Shown: positions 22,903 to 34,745, numbered from the stretch's first letter. The stretch is DNA of 64,000 nucleotides from Linnemannia hyalina (GCA_019671135.1 JAHRHY010000011.1:1426001-1490000), one strand, 5' to 3'. Notes: generated from the letters alone by a model not told the origin. Numbers and translations are program-made.

Positions 22903-24325
22903 TTAGAGCGACAGAAGGGCAGACATGGCAACAATGGCGAGGCATGTTGCAGACCATGCGAGCTGGGTGGCATCAGACTTCTTGACGCCCTTGGCAGCAA
23001 TTGCGCTGTCTACAGTCTTGCCACTAACGGTCTCGGGAGCGCTGGCAGCCTTGGGTGTCTCGAGAGGCGTCTGGGGCTGTGGAGTGACTGGCTTGGCAGC
23101 GGGAGCAGCAGCAGGCTTGTCAGCAGCAGGCTTGTCAGCAGTAGGCTTGTCAGCAGCAGGCATGTCAGCAGCGGGCTTCTTATCAGCTTCCTTCTGGGTA
23201 AGAGCCGAGTTCTGGTAAGGCTCAGGATCATTGACACAGCGGGCGATATCCATGGGCTCAAGACCCTTCTTCATTCCCATATCCAACAGGGGTCCAGCAA
23301 CGTTGACGGTTTGGGTGTAAAGATCGTGTTCAAGAGTAATAACACCTCCCTTGAGTTTGGGGACGGTCGAAAGGGCCCACTTGAAGTTTCGGAAGACCTC
23401 CTTGTTGGTGATGGTCTTGTCGGGGATCTGCCAGTCGTTCGAGTCCCACTCCTTGGTCCAGATGACGGTCTTGTAGCCCATCTGGCGGACAATCTCGCGG
23501 ACGCGGTTGTCGACATCTCCATATGGAGGACGCCAGTATTTGGTCTTGAGTCCTGTCACGTCAAAGACGACCTTTTCGGCCCACTTGATCTCGGCGACGA
23601 TTTGCTCATTCGTGAGCGACGTCATACCGGCGTGGGACCAGGCTGTTTTAGTTTTGTTGAGAGGAGAAAGCGGTAGAGGGATGGGATGGAGAGGAGAGGT
23701 AATGATAAGCGGTGGTTAGTCGTTGAAGACGATGGAAGAAGAGGAGTCTAGGACCCATAGTACACGATCATGTCTAGCATTTGCTAAGTAAAAAAGCGCC
23801 GCGAAATAAACTAAGAAACTTACTGTGGAGACCGATATGGTGACCTTCCTTGACCTCCTGGAGCAAAGTCTCAGGGTACTCAAGAACACGCGAGCCCACA
23901 ACAAAGAAGGTCGATGTGACATTAGCCTGATGGAGCTTCCTCAACAGACGCGGGGTCTCTTCACTTGGACCATCATCATAGGTCAACCCCCAGGCCTTAT
24001 CGCGCGGGCAGACCTCAATATCGTCTTCGGCCACACAGCCATCACAGGTCCACCAACAAGCGTCCTTGGGGACGCCCTTCTTGCCAGCGGGACAATCGGG
24101 ACAGTTGGGGATATCAGCCTTGGCCAGGGGCAACTTGGGGACCTTGGACCAGTCGATCTCGGCAATCCACTTCTTGACGAGGGGGTGGTTGGTGTCCGGC
24201 AACACATCCTTGGCAGGGTATTGAGCTTGTAGTTTCTTGCTCATCTCGGCCACTGCTGAGCCGGGCATCAGGATCGAGGCGATCGCCATGACCAACGTCA
24301 TGCTGACAATGGGAACTGGACGCAT
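22903..24325 (-). CDS. Chitin/polysaccharide deacetylase (CE4), secreted and probably GPI-anchored
   Basis: Exons 24325-23824 and 23642-22903 are joined in phase 1 (CACA|GTAAGT ... AACAG|CC), 413 residues. A signal peptide covers residues 1 to about 27 (LVMAIASILMPGSAVA). The NodB motifs are complete: TYDDGP with Asp117/Asp118, HTWSHAGM with His167 and His171, RPPYGD, WDSNDW and ITLEHD. The Asp-His-His metal triad is therefore intact. A Cys-rich stretch at about 75-106 precedes the catalytic domain. After it comes an Ala/Asp/Lys/Pro repeat (AADKPxADKP units), then a Ser/Thr-rich stretch and a hydrophobic C-terminus (WSATCLAIVAMSALLSL) typical of GPI signals. The enzyme would deacetylate chitin to chitosan at the wall, an important step in zygomycete-type walls. 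Probably catalytically competent. Confidence 0.93.
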
Positions 24326-25833
24326 TTTTGTTGTTCTTGTTGATGTAGCTATGTTGCGGGTGTTGTTTGTTGTAGTTTTGTTGCCTTGACTTCTTGCTTG
24401 CTTCGACTTGTATTAGTTGTTGTCCACTGGTAGTTATATTGTGAAAGGGAGGAAAGAAAACTCAGGCGTAAGGTATAGGTGAGAGAGGATGGGCGTCAGA
24501 TATACGATTGAAAGTGGAGTAGAGTAGAATAAGAGAGGAAAGAAAGAGAAAAAATGGGTGGATCTAGCACTTTATAAGTACTTTGAGGGATGGTTCGAAA
24601 GAACACCGCTATCTATTGGCCTATGTTCATCCCACTGACAGACACAGACAACCACTCATCATTCCTTTGGCAATGGTTGTTGGTATGGTTTATTCTCTAC
24701 ACTTCTCACAGACTAGAAAATGACCCGAATTGAGGAACGCAAGTGAACGACAACATAGGGTTAATCCTCTCATTGTTCAGGTATGCCGATGAGAAGAGAA
24801 AAAGAAAAAAGGGGATGCTGATTTGGACCGAAGGATACAAAAAGTGGAAGGACAAGGGCACGTATGCACATGAACTAACGAGTTCAGTTTGATATGAAAT
24901 ATTTCTATGCCCCCTGGATTGGATCACTATTCTTTCTCTCAGTAGGTGGTCAAGTGACAAAGCTGTTGTCTTTTTGGATATGCCCGAGTAGGATGAATGA
25001 GGATACATTTCATCCGATGGAAAGGAGAGGAAGAAGTGAACTATGGGATAAATGAGGAAACAAAGAAGAGTTAGTGGCCTTTCCCATCCGCCCTATTGAG
25101 TACGGCGCTTCGAGTGATGAGCTGAATGGGAAAACACATGCTGATTTGCGCTTTGGAGAGATGGGCAACGCTGCATGCCTCTATATCTCTAATGTGACAA
25201 GGTAATCGCGATGATATAGTACATTTGGATGGAAAGATAATGAGTATTGTACATAACACGACTAGGAGGTGGTCATAGCCACACAATCTTCTCCATCGGT
25301 TTATATGTTATTGGGTGGTTTATCAATCATTGTTATACTCCGCAGTGACGATATGGATGTAGTCCATGCGGATGAGGCCGGAATCCAGCTTTAGTCATAA
25401 GTGCCCTCTTTCACATTTTACAACAGGCGCAAGAGCGTGATGGTTTATCCGTGTCCCATACTCTCGCACAGACACGCTTTGCACATGTATTTTTATTTCT
25501 CAGTTCGACGCGCAAACGTTGGGTGGTGAGCATGCCTGATCAGTGACTGCGACGATTGATTGGTCAATTGGAGCATTGCTATCTGACACGAGGAAAGTTT
25601 GATCAATGTCCCTGTCCCTATGATATATGAGTAATCTGTGTCCAGAAGGGGTTTTAGTCGAGCCGAGAAAAGACCCAACGACAAAGGGTCCTCTGCACAA
25701 ACAACATCTCTCTTTTTCTTCCTTTTGCTCTCATCGTCCTTCTCTTCCTTTTCTTCTTTCCTCACCCACATCTCCATTTCATCAACAGGACTACACATTT
25801 CACATCCAACACTCATTCCTCCAACAAAACAAA
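24326..25833. other. Intergenic region between divergently transcribed chitin deacetylase and carrier genes
   Basis: A shared 1.5 kb promoter region. The deacetylase side has TTGTTG-rich leader sequence. The carrier side (25690-25830) is CT-rich, then CA-rich, directly before ATG 25834. No coding sequence is supported between. Confidence 0.45.
24568..24574 (-). promoter_or_regulatory. Possible TATA box of the chitin deacetylase gene
   Basis: TATAAAG on the minus strand lies about 245 bp upstream of the start codon at 24325. Position and composition are compatible with a TATA element, given a leader of about 200 nt. No transcript data support it. Confidence 0.35.
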
Positions 25834-28006
25834 ATGTCGACACAGATCGCATCACCAGCAGCGACACCAGTCGCAACAACAATCGTGAAGAACGTCGACG
25901 ACAAGACTAATCAGAAAAATTTCCATGGATTTATTGCGGGCGTCACTTCTGGAGTCACAAAACTCGTCGTCGGACACCCCTTTGGTAAATAAACGGCAGT
26001 GTGAAGGGGGGAGGGGGAGGATTCACCTACAAAGGATATCGATGTCAATTGAAGGTCCTGGTCGTTGTTTTCAAATCTTCGGAGCTAACTTTTCCGTCAA
26101 TTGCTTCTGACATTCTTTTGTAGACACGGTCAAAGTCCGTATGCAGGTGTGAGACAAGGATGGAAGACAAGGAGCGACAAACATCTCAATTGGAATGTTC
26201 AGGACAAGGAGAACAAAACATTGACTCTCTACGCCTCCCTTTCAACTTCGCAACAGGTCTCGGGATCGGACCGTTTCAGGGGACCGTTGCACTGTCTCAC
26301 GGAAACCCTGAAGAAGGAAGGTCCTCGCGCCCTCTACAAAGGTAAAAAGCGCAAGCAAACACACGGCGCCTCTCCTCTTTCAAATGGACAAGTCATGCAC
26401 TTGTGGAGGAGTTCAGGAACTAGCATGGAGATTGTTTACTTTATTGAACTGCATTGTAATCTGACCATGTCTGTGTGAATACATAGGTGCAACGCCTCCT
26501 CTGGTCGGATGGGCGGTCATGGATAGTGTCATGTAAGCAAACAGTTCAAAATTCAGCATACTCTATACGCAATACATCTAGGAAGCATGCAGTTGGAGTA
26601 CCATCAATAGCAAAGAGTCGCTGTAAGACAAGAACATACTCGGCCAATCGAGAGCAATAGTACTGACCAGGGCTGCACCTTCTTACGGACAATGGTATCC
26701 AGGCTGGGATCCTTGTCATACTACAGACTGCTGTTGCAAGGAGGCGACCCCAATGTCATATTGACACCATTCTGGAGCGGCATCGCCGGTATTGGTAAGG
26801 AGCAAAGCAAACGATGATTATGCACTGTTTTAAAGTATTCCGAGAATCAGATCGTTCGAGCAAAAGCGTTTTTTTGAAAGCTGCTAATTGTCCTTTGTCA
26901 TTTTTTTTTACTACTTCTTTCAACAGGCGCGGGAGTAACAGTATCGTTCGTAGCAGCACCTGTCGAACAAATCAAAGCACGTCTCCAAATTCAATACGAC
27001 GCAAAATCAAAACTCTACAGCGGACCCATTGATTGCGCACGGCAACTTGTAAGTCGACCTTTTGCTCCTCTTTCCTTTTTTTCTGTAAGGTCCACTGCCA
27101 TAGACATGTTTGAACTGACATCGTTGGGGTTCTTTTTTTCTTTTTTGTCGTTAGGTACGGAATAACGGAGTGACAGGACTGTGGAAGGGACTGGTTGCGA
27201 CGCTTTGGTTCCGGAGCTGGTTCTTTATGTGGTGGGGCAGTTACGAGGTACCCATACCCATTTCCTTCTCTCCATTCCAAGACAAAACATGCCTACACGG
27301 GGGAAAATTCATTCAACAAACAAATTAATTGACAACCCTCATTATTTATTTATTTATTTTTTTCAAACCCCTCTCCACCGTATAGATCTACGCGAAGCAG
27401 ATGCGAAAGAGGACAAACATGTCAGAGGCAGCGATCAACTTCTGGGCCGGAGGTCTGGGCGCCAACACCTTCTGGGTTTTTGCATTCCCATGTGGTAAGT
27501 CTTCCATACTATTACTATTATCATGCATCATGCGATTCTTTTTTTTACTATCCCCTCGTGAAAAATAGCTTGCTCACACCACAGCCTTTTTTCTTTCTTG
27601 CTAATTTTAAATAGATGTGGTAAAGAACAAGATCATGACACAGCCCGATGTCAAGAACCCGCCCTTTCCGACGATCGTCAGTTGTTTCAAGCACGTCTAC
27701 CGGACAGATGGCTTCAAAGGTTTCTACCGAGGTAAAATAATAATAATAATAATATCCACCACCAACCACTGTTGCCCTCAACAGGCAGTCCTTTTTTCCC
27801 TTTCAAACCCCCCCCCCAACGAAAATAGATAACTAACCCAGTTCTGTTATTCATCATACTTTTTTTTTATTCCTTTCTTTGTGTGGATGAAAATAATAAT
27901 AATAATAGGTTTCTTGCCATGCTTGCTTCGAGCGTTCCCGACAAACGCTTGTGCGCTCACCTCGTTTGAACTCACCATGCGCTGGCTCCGTAAGAACGAC
28001 GAGTAA
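25834..28006 (+). CDS. Mitochondrial carrier (SLC25) protein, Ymc/amino-acid carrier-like
   Basis: Ten exons: 25834-25984, 26124-26146, 26257-26341, 26487-26532, 26703-26794, 26927-27048, 27155-27247, 27386-27494, 27615-27731, 27909-28006. The phases close to a 311-residue protein. The three tandem carrier repeats show the signature PxD/ExxK/R: PFDTVK (exons 1/2), PVEQIK (exon 6) and PCDVVK (exons 8/9). These lie at the ends of transmembrane helices 1, 3 and 5. Exon 2 is only 23 nt (DTVKVRMQ). The stretch LYKGATPPLVGWAVMDSVM resembles fungal carnitine/amino-acid-type carriers, but the substrate cannot be assigned from sequence. The site is the inner mitochondrial membrane. The gene converges on the membrane protein gene at 28361. 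Confidence 0.88.
27735..27907 (+). repeat. Carrier intron 9 bounded by AAT triplet repeats at both ends
   Basis: The intron starts GTAAAATAATAATAATAAT and ends AATAATAATAATAG. Both splice sites are thus embedded in the same triplet repeat (27735-27753 and 27891-27907). Repeat slippage could shift or duplicate the acceptor TAG. Confidence 0.85.
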
Positions 28007-28360
28007 AAACATCAGTCCAAGGAAAACGATAACATTGACAGCAAAAGATAGATGACTTACAATGGACAAAGGCAACAACACCTTCGCCAAAGATATACCC
28101 ATCCAATTTGTTCTATCTAGAACATAACACCCCACTCTACCCCCACAACAACAAGCACTTTGAGAGATTTATATCAGTTATTAAAGAATGGAAGATTAAG
28201 AATCGATTTTGGTGATGGGGAGACAAAAGGAACTATGGTTTGTATTGTTGATAAGGATATGAGATGGTGTCGAAAAAGAGAGAACATGGTATGAGATGAC
28301 TATGAAATAAAAAAAAAAGGTGCAGCGGAAGAAAGAAAAAACTATAAGAAAGACGAGGTA

Positions 28361-29680
28361 TTAACGACGAGTGCCCTCGGCAGAGAACAACTCGGCCGCA
28401 CGGCGCCTCCGAGCATTCTCGGGGCTGTCACTCAGATCCAACTGTCCACTCTGTAGGGGACCCTCCGAAGACTCGTCCTGGCTGTTATACCCACTTCCAG
28501 TACCAGCCGCAACGCGCAATCCGGAAACCGACCCCCTCTCAGACCCACTGTTCCGACGCGGTTCCCGGTCAAAGCTAGGTCTCGTAAACTCATCCCTGTA
28601 CGACTGCATATTGGCCCGGGGAGGGGTCATCGACCGACGTTGTGTAAAATCATCACGGTCATTCCTGTACCGATCCCGCGCACGTGGGGGTTCCAATTCG
28701 TCGTCGTCCTCGATCACGGCCTTATCGTTGTACAATAAATGGTCGCTCGAAATCAGGTCCGAGGTGAGCTCGTGCTCGTTATTCCTCTGGTTGTTGGCAT
28801 CCCATTCCGGGCGAAGAGATTGTGGGAACTGGTCTGAGGGGCGGGGTTCGCCCAGGGGTCGTTGGATTCCTCCAGCAGCAGAAGCGACGGCAGCGACGGC
28901 GGAGGGGGACATGGGCATGGGCGGGGGGATATAGTTGCTGTGCTGAAGGTTGCTCATCGCCATCGAGTCGTCGCCGTTCTGTCCTGAGCCATAATAGTTT
29001 TGTTGATCATAATCCGAGTATCCTCCATTTCCTCCTCCATTCGAAGAATACTCGTCTTGCTGGTAGTTGTTGTAGGTATTGAATCCTGCCTGGTTGTTGG
29101 TCGGCTCATAAGATCCCGAAGCATTCGCTGCAGTATAGGGTCGCTCAAAGATACTGTTCTTGGTCCTCTTTCCACCACCCCTCGTCCTCCAAAAGAAGAA
29201 TCCTCCAACACCAGCAACAACCAGCAACGCAATCACAATCCCCGCAATGGCTCCACCTCCAAGTCCACCCCCACCGCTCCTATCACTCCCACCGGTCGTA
29301 GGAGGCTGATAGGGAATAGGATCCTGCGTAAAGTTGAAGCCGGCAGCTATACAGTTATTCGTCCAATTGATCTGGGTATCAATAGACGGCGAGTTCTTGC
29401 CCTGAGAAGAAACACAGCCCAGACAGGAGGAGAGGGCGTTAAAGAACTGGGAGTTGCATTCGCAGGAGCCCAGGTCCGGGGTGACGGTGTAGGTTAGATC
29501 CTGTTGGAGGGAGCTGTTGGAGGCTCCGCCGCCGCAAGGATTGAGCAGGGTGAAGACAGATGAGCAGCCGGTTGCGGAACAGTATTCCATGACGGGGTCT
29601 GCCTGTGCGTTGACTGGATTGTGAGCAGCGAGGATGGCGATGAGGGCCGGGATGAAAGCGGCTAGAGTGGATCGCCTCAT
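28361..29680 (-). CDS. Single-pass membrane protein with Cys-rich ectodomain and disordered cytoplasmic tail
   Basis: One exon, 439 residues. A signal peptide covers residues 1 to about 25 (LAAFIPALIAILAAHNPVNA). The ectodomain to about residue 135 has eight cysteines (YCSATGC, NPC, SCEC, SSCLGC, NNC) and three N-glycosylation sequons (NSS, NWT, NFT). A Gly/Ser stretch precedes one transmembrane helix at about 142-164 (AIAGIVIALLVVAGVGGFFFW), followed by basic residues (RTRGGGKRTK). The roughly 270-residue tail is rich in Asn, Tyr, Ser and Arg and looks disordered, with basic-directed sites such as RRNS. The layout resembles wall-stress sensors (Wsc/Mid2 type), but the cysteine pattern is not a WSC domain I recognise. 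Function unknown; a surface sensor is a guess. Confidence 0.75.
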   Translation of the reverse strand: MRRSTLAAFIPALIAILAAHNPVNAQADPVMEYCSATGCSSVFTLLNPCGGGASNSSLQQDLTYTVTPDLGSCECNSQFFNALSSCLGCVSSQGKNSPSIDTQINWTNNCIAAGFNFTQDPIPYQPPTTGGSDRSGGGGLGGGAIAGIVIALLVVAGVGGFFFWRTRGGGKRTKNSIFERPYTAANASGSYEPTNNQAGFNTYNNYQQDEYSSNGGGNGGYSDYDQQNYYGSGQNGDDSMAMSNLQHSNYIPPPMPMSPSAVAAVASAAGGIQRPLGEPRPSDQFPQSLRPEWDANNQRNNEHELTSDLISSDHLLYNDKAVIEDDDELEPPRARDRYRNDRDDFTQRRSMTPPRANMQSYRDEFTRPSFDREPRRNSGSERGSVSGLRVAAGTGSGYNSQDESSEGPLQSGQLDLSDSPENARRRRAAELFSAEGTRR

Positions 29681-30714
29681 TGTTGTGTGTTGTGAGTGTC
29701 CTGAGTTGTGAATGAGTGTCGATTCGGGTGAGTTGTGAGTTGCGGGGTGTGTGCGCGTGCGGGTGACTGAAAAAGGGGGGAGGGAAGGATTGTCAGAAGG
29801 GGAGGAGGGAAGAGAGAAGAGGAAGGAGGAAAGAAAAGAGAGGAAGGGAGGGAAAAGAAGAAGGAAGAAAGAAAAAAGAGAGACGGCGGGAAGAGAGGGG
29901 TTGTTGTCAAGGACAGGGTCGTCAGTCAAGGAATCCCCCCCCCAGACCAACCTTTTTTTTCTTTGTGATCAAAAACATAACTCGAAACACTATGGCTCCT
30001 TCTGTGGACTTATCTTTGGCGGTGGTGCTTGGCCAACGATAAAAAAAGAACAGGGACTCCGCTTCCCTCTTCTTTTTCTCTTTCTTGAGACGGGGACCTG
30101 ACTGACTGACTGACTGACTAACATTCCTCTTACGCCAAACTGTTACAGTACGCGCGCGTGCACACTTCATCACATCATCGCCTCCCTTTTTCCTTCTTTG
30201 TCTCCTCTCCTCGCCAAACCTGACGACTCTTTGTCAACCAACCAGCCTATGGGAAAAAAAATATTCTGCACTGCTCAAGAGTAGAAAAAAACCAACCAAC
30301 AATGATGCGCACAAACACACAAAGAAAAATCCTATTTTTAGCAAGCACGAGGGAACATCGACATGGATAACATAACCAAACATACAAAGAGAACCCTGAA
30401 CGAACAAAAAAAGGATGGACACTAGTCCGCACGGAAAACATCATAAATAGACAAGGGCTGTTTTTTTTTGGTGTGTGTGTTGACATGAATACATAACCAT
30501 CTCGATCTCGCTTTTCTCATATATCTTCATTGGGCTTTTGGAGGTGGGGTTGCAAATTGTTCATTATTAACTAAGGGAGTTAAAAAGTCGGCGTCAATAA
30601 ACAGTAAGGAACCAATTTGCTCCGCACTCCAAGTGCAAGCTAACTTCCCCAACTCACACAACCACCCTGGCGATCCCCCTTTTTTTTCCCGGCTTTACGC
30701 CACAAAACAACACT
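29681..30714. other. Intergenic region with mirrored purine/pyrimidine tract
   Basis: 29770-29900 is almost pure purine on plus, i.e. a CT-rich leader for the minus-strand membrane protein gene. A short (ACTG)n run, CTGACTGACTGACTGACT, lies at about 30100-30118. No gene is supported. Confidence 0.5.
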
Positions 30715-33119
30715 CTAGGGACGAGGAGGAGTCAGTTTCAAGACTTCACCGCACCGCTCGCGCAAAACATTCTTCTGGATCTTGCCCGAGGGCGTTAACG
30801 GCAACTCGACATCATCCTTGAAAACCAAATACCGGGGGACCTTATAATGCGCCAACTTCTCCTTACAGAACACCTGAATCTCCTTCAGCGTCACATTCTT
30901 GTGCCCGGCCTTGGTCGACACCCACGCACAGACTTCCTCGCCAAACTTAGGGTCCGGCACACCGACCACAGAAACGTTCTGGACACTCTCAAGCTGGAAG
31001 ATGGTGTTCTCCACCTCAACAGGTGAGACCTTTTCGCCTCCTCGACTGATCTGGTCCTTGCAACGACCCACGATCCTGCAGAAGCCATGATCGTCGATGG
31101 TTGCGAGGTCTCCAGTATGCATCCAGCCTTCCTCGTCGATCACGTCCCTGGTCTGGGCCTCGGACTTCCAATATCCACCTTCCATGACCGCGTAACCTCT
31201 TGTGCATAACTCTCCCGATGTGTTGATAGGCAGCGTCTCACCCGACGCTAGATCAATTACTATTCAAAAACAACGAAAAGAGCGGCGTCTTTAATAAAAA
31301 AAACCTCCTTGCTTCACGATAATGTCAACTCAAATAAACCCTTGCAATAGTTACCTTTGGCTTCCATGTGGGGCATGATACGACCCACTGTCTCACACCG
31401 GTCCTTGAGAGCATCCGTCGTGAGGGTCATAAACGACACCGGCGAAGTCTCGGTCATGCCATAGCTGATCGTCAGCTCGTCCAAGTTCATCTTTGTCTGA
31501 ACATTCTTCATGACCTCAATTGGAACCGAAGAACCCGCCGCAATACCCGTCCTCAACGACGACAAGTCGTACTGTGCAAAGTTGGGGTGGTTCATTTCTT
31601 CCAAGAACATTGTCGGTACTCCATGAAGGGCGGTCGCCCGTTCCTCATGGACTGCCCGCAAGGTTGCCTCGACTTCAAAGGACTGCGAGGGGAAGACGAG
31701 ACCGGCACCGTGGGTTACGGCCGCCAGACTGGCGAGGACGAGGCCGAAGCAGTGGAAGAGTGGGACGGGGCAGCAGAGGAGATCCTTGTCGGTCAGGAGC
31801 ATGCGGTCTCCAATGTGAAGCCCATTGTTTAGCAAGTTCCTGTGACTCAATGAAACACCTCTATATTTCCCACGCGAAAAAAAAAGACGGGGAGAGGAGT
31901 GAATATCGATATGAATTCCGTATTAGGACAACATATATGTCGCTTTCCCCAATACTTTTTCTCTCATCTTGAAACTTACTTGGGAAGCCCAGTGGTGCCA
32001 CTGGTGAACTGCAGGTTGACAACATCCCGGTTGTTAATAGTCAGTCTCTCCTTCTGAAGGGCACCGTCAATTGCAAGATTCGGAGTTCCGAACAGCAAAT
32101 CCCGGTAGTTGGTCAATCCCTTCATCTTGGCCGTCTCCGGCATCACGGCTCCATTATCATACACAACAACCTGACGCAAGGAGGGCAAGATCTGAGTTGA
32201 GAGCTGGTTGGGTGATTGAAACTCGAGCTCGGGGATAAGGTCGAGGAGCATCTTGCTGTAGTTGGAGCTCTTCAGTCCAGGGACAAAGACCAACGATTTG
32301 CAATCGACTAATGCCAATGTCTGCAGGAGCTCATGCTGTCGGTAGCTATTTTGTTGTGGGAAAAGCAAAGTTCAAGGTTGGGGTCAGGATAAAATTTGTG
32401 GAGGCGGAAAAAGGAGCAGATGGGTCATGTCATGGGAGCAAATTCGACGGTTGAACCTTACGCAGGGTTTAAAGTGACAAGGATGATGCCCGACTTGGCA
32501 GTCGCATACTGCAATGTTGCCCATCCGCTGTTGTTCGGCATCCAGACACTATGCAATAGTAAGTAACACCAAGAAGAGGTAAAGAGATAGAGAGAGACAA
32601 CGATTGTCAGGGTGGGTATACTGAGAAGGGGCTAATCGACGCATGCACACATGCCGCACTCTTCTTCATGTTCGCGAGAAAGAAAAGCTCCTAAATGCAA
32701 ACCAAACACCAAGAGCCAAAACCAAACACTTACGCGATGCGATCGCCCTTTCGAATTCCAGAATCATACAACCCCCTACACAACCGATCAACCTCCTCCC
32801 CAAACTGTCTAAAAGTCCAATGCAAATCGTCCTCATGCTTGACTACAAGTCCTGGCCGGTCTCCATGTTTTGAGACGATATCGTCCCAGAATTGACCTAT
32901 CGAGGATTCAGAGAGGGGCCGGGCGTTGAGGGTTTCGCCTTGGACAAAGGACGACAGGGGGTCTTGGACTGGTTGCGGGATGGCGGAGAGGAGGCGTCGG
33001 GCATTGATGGTGTTGGGGGACGCGGTGCTGAGCCAGGGGCGCCTTGTGGCGAGGCCGGAGGAGGAGGAGGAGGACGCGGCGGTGGTTGAGCGCCAGAGGG
33101 GTTTGCTGTGCCTGAACAT
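30715..33119 (-). CDS. Acyl-CoA synthetase, ACSF2-like (AMP-binding), probably mitochondrial
   Basis: Five exons on minus: 33119-32734, 32548-32462, 32345-31980, 31860-31355, 31259-30715; 629 residues, all GT-AG. The N-terminus is Arg/Ser-rich without acids (MFRHSKPLWRSTTAAS), like a mitochondrial presequence. Adenylate-forming motifs are complete: the phosphate-binding loop LQFTSGTTGLPKG (about 269-281, split across exons 3/4), PLFHCFGLV, SYGMTETSP, YWKSEAQT, the hinge region HTGDLATID and GRCKDQISRGGEKV, and the catalytic Lys608 in PSGKIQK. The enzyme joins a fatty acid to CoA through an acyl-adenylate. Chain length is not readable; ACSF2 relatives prefer medium-chain acids. The downstream neighbours on the same strand are other membrane and metabolic genes, with no operon implied. 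Confidence 0.92.
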
Positions 33120-33869
33120 GAGGGAGGGCGAGCGGAGATGTCCTGAGTTTGAGGTGTAATGAGGGGATGGAAGGGAATGAGTGGAGAGTTAAGAGAGGGT
33201 ACAAAAGATAAAAGAGTGGGGAGTGGAAACAGATAAACAGAAGAGTGGGGAGAGTGGGGAGAGTGGGGAGTTGTGGTGTGAACAAAGAAGAAAGAGAAAA
33301 GGGAAAAGGAAGACAAAGGAGAGGTGTGAAATACCATTTCACCCCACACGCCTCTGGAGAGCGTGAGAGTTCGATCAAAAGTAAAGCCGAAGGAGAAGGC
33401 TCACAACTACAAGGGGTGTTTTTTTTTGTTGGTTGTGTTGCCCAACGAACCCTGTTCGGTCCAATTGGAAAATCCTCTTCTTTTCCCCCAAGGGGCGGGA
33501 CCAATGGCTCGCACCCACACACATGCACCTTCTCTCCCACGCAAACAAACAGGCAACAGAAGACATGAACCTGGCCTATTCTTCATGGCGAACGAACGAA
33601 CAAATGTCTGTTCAACAAATTCGATTCACGCTCTATCTGACAATGAAAACCCAGGGTCAAATGGACAATTGGTTTCTACTCCGCTTCTCTTTTTCGACAA
33701 TGGTCAATGGGTCTAAAATGCCCCCGCTCTCCTACTTTCTTTATCTATTCTATGGTATTAATGGGTGAAGGAGCAGGGGGGTGAGGTGCTATACTTTTCT
33801 GTGAAAAACTAAACTTGAAAAAAGAACTACTCGAGGAAAAAGGCGAGCTCTCTAAGGTCTTCAAGCCAA
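33120..33869. other. Intergenic region between acyl-CoA synthetase and GNAT genes
   Basis: The CT-rich leader of the synthetase gene (GA-rich on plus, including GGGGAGAGT repeats at about 33246-33270) is followed by the 3' flank of the GNAT gene. No further coding sequence is recognised. Confidence 0.5.
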
Positions 33870-34745
33870 TCAGTTCAAGGGCTCGCCCCAAGCAATCCCC
33901 TCAGGCAAAGCCTTTCCCTCCCGCTTACGTCCCTCAACAACACCCTCCAACCTCCACTGCAAGCCCTCCCTTCCCTCCACTCTCCCCTCAACCTCGCCAC
34001 TCTCATCCCCAGGCACAACCTCCAATCCCCTACGCCCATCCTTGGTCTCCTCAACCTTCCCGAACCACTCATCATCCGTCATCGCATAAAAATAAGTATG
34101 TCTCCAAGTCCCATCGGCATGGATCATATGCTTCTTAAACAACCCTTCCTCCCGGAACCCCAACTTCAAGGCGGCCTTCTGACTCGCAATGTTCTCATGA
34201 TGGGTCTTCCATTGCACTCGACCGGCCTGGAGTTTCTCGAACGAGAACCTCAGGAGGGCATAGGTGGTCTCGACCATGACGAATGTCCCCTGGGCGGAAG
34301 GGTGGAACCAGATCGAGCCGACTTCGAACCGGCGGAAGTGGAGGACGATATCTAGCAGACAGATGGACCCGCACAGGACCCACTTCCTCTCCCCCTTCTC
34401 CTCGTCCTCCTTCTTGGCCGGCGCAGCGACGTAGACGGTCCAATTGAAGAAATCAGGGCTCTTGCAGAATCTCTCCTGTTCCGCATAAAAACTCTGGTAG
34501 TTGGGATGGCTGCCTCCTGGGAAGTATTTAAAGATCTCGGTGTGGTTCTTGTAGACCTCCCAGAGTAAGGGTGCATCACGTTCGAGATGGAGGGGACGCA
34601 TTTGAATCTGATCCGTCTCGATTACGAATCCGTTCATCTGGCCCAGGGTGCGTTGAGTGTACTCTGTGGCAGGGAGTTGTGTGTATTTAATCTGCTTTGG
34701 CGGCGCCCTGTTGGCAGTTGGTTGTTGGGTGCTGGCTGTTACCAT
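33870..34745 (-). CDS. GNAT-family N-acetyltransferase (Acetyltransf_3 / RimJ-like)
   Basis: Single exon, 291 residues, ATG at 34745. After an N-terminal leader of about 40 residues, the GNAT fold starts at IETDQIQMRPLHLERDAPLL. The central strand and turn are LCGSICLLDIVLHFRRFEVGSIWFHPSAQG. The acceptor-site strands follow at VQWKTHHENIASQKAALKLGFREEG and HTYFYAMTDDEW. These blocks match the RimJ/RimL-like group that acetylates protein N-termini or small amines using acetyl-CoA. The C-terminal 60 residues are Glu/Gly/Arg-rich and not part of the fold. The substrate is unknown. Confidence 0.82.
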   Translation of the reverse strand: MVTASTQQPTANRAPPKQIKYTQLPATEYTQRTLGQMNGFVIETDQIQMRPLHLERDAPLLWEVYKNHTEIFKYFPGGSHPNYQSFYAEQERFCKSPDFFNWTVYVAAPAKKEDEEKGERKWVLCGSICLLDIVLHFRRFEVGSIWFHPSAQGTFVMVETTYALLRFSFEKLQAGRVQWKTHHENIASQKAALKLGFREEGLFKKHMIHADGTWRHTYFYAMTDDEWFGKVEETKDGRRGLEVVPGDESGEVEGRVEGREGLQWRLEGVVEGRKREGKALPEGIAWGEPLN

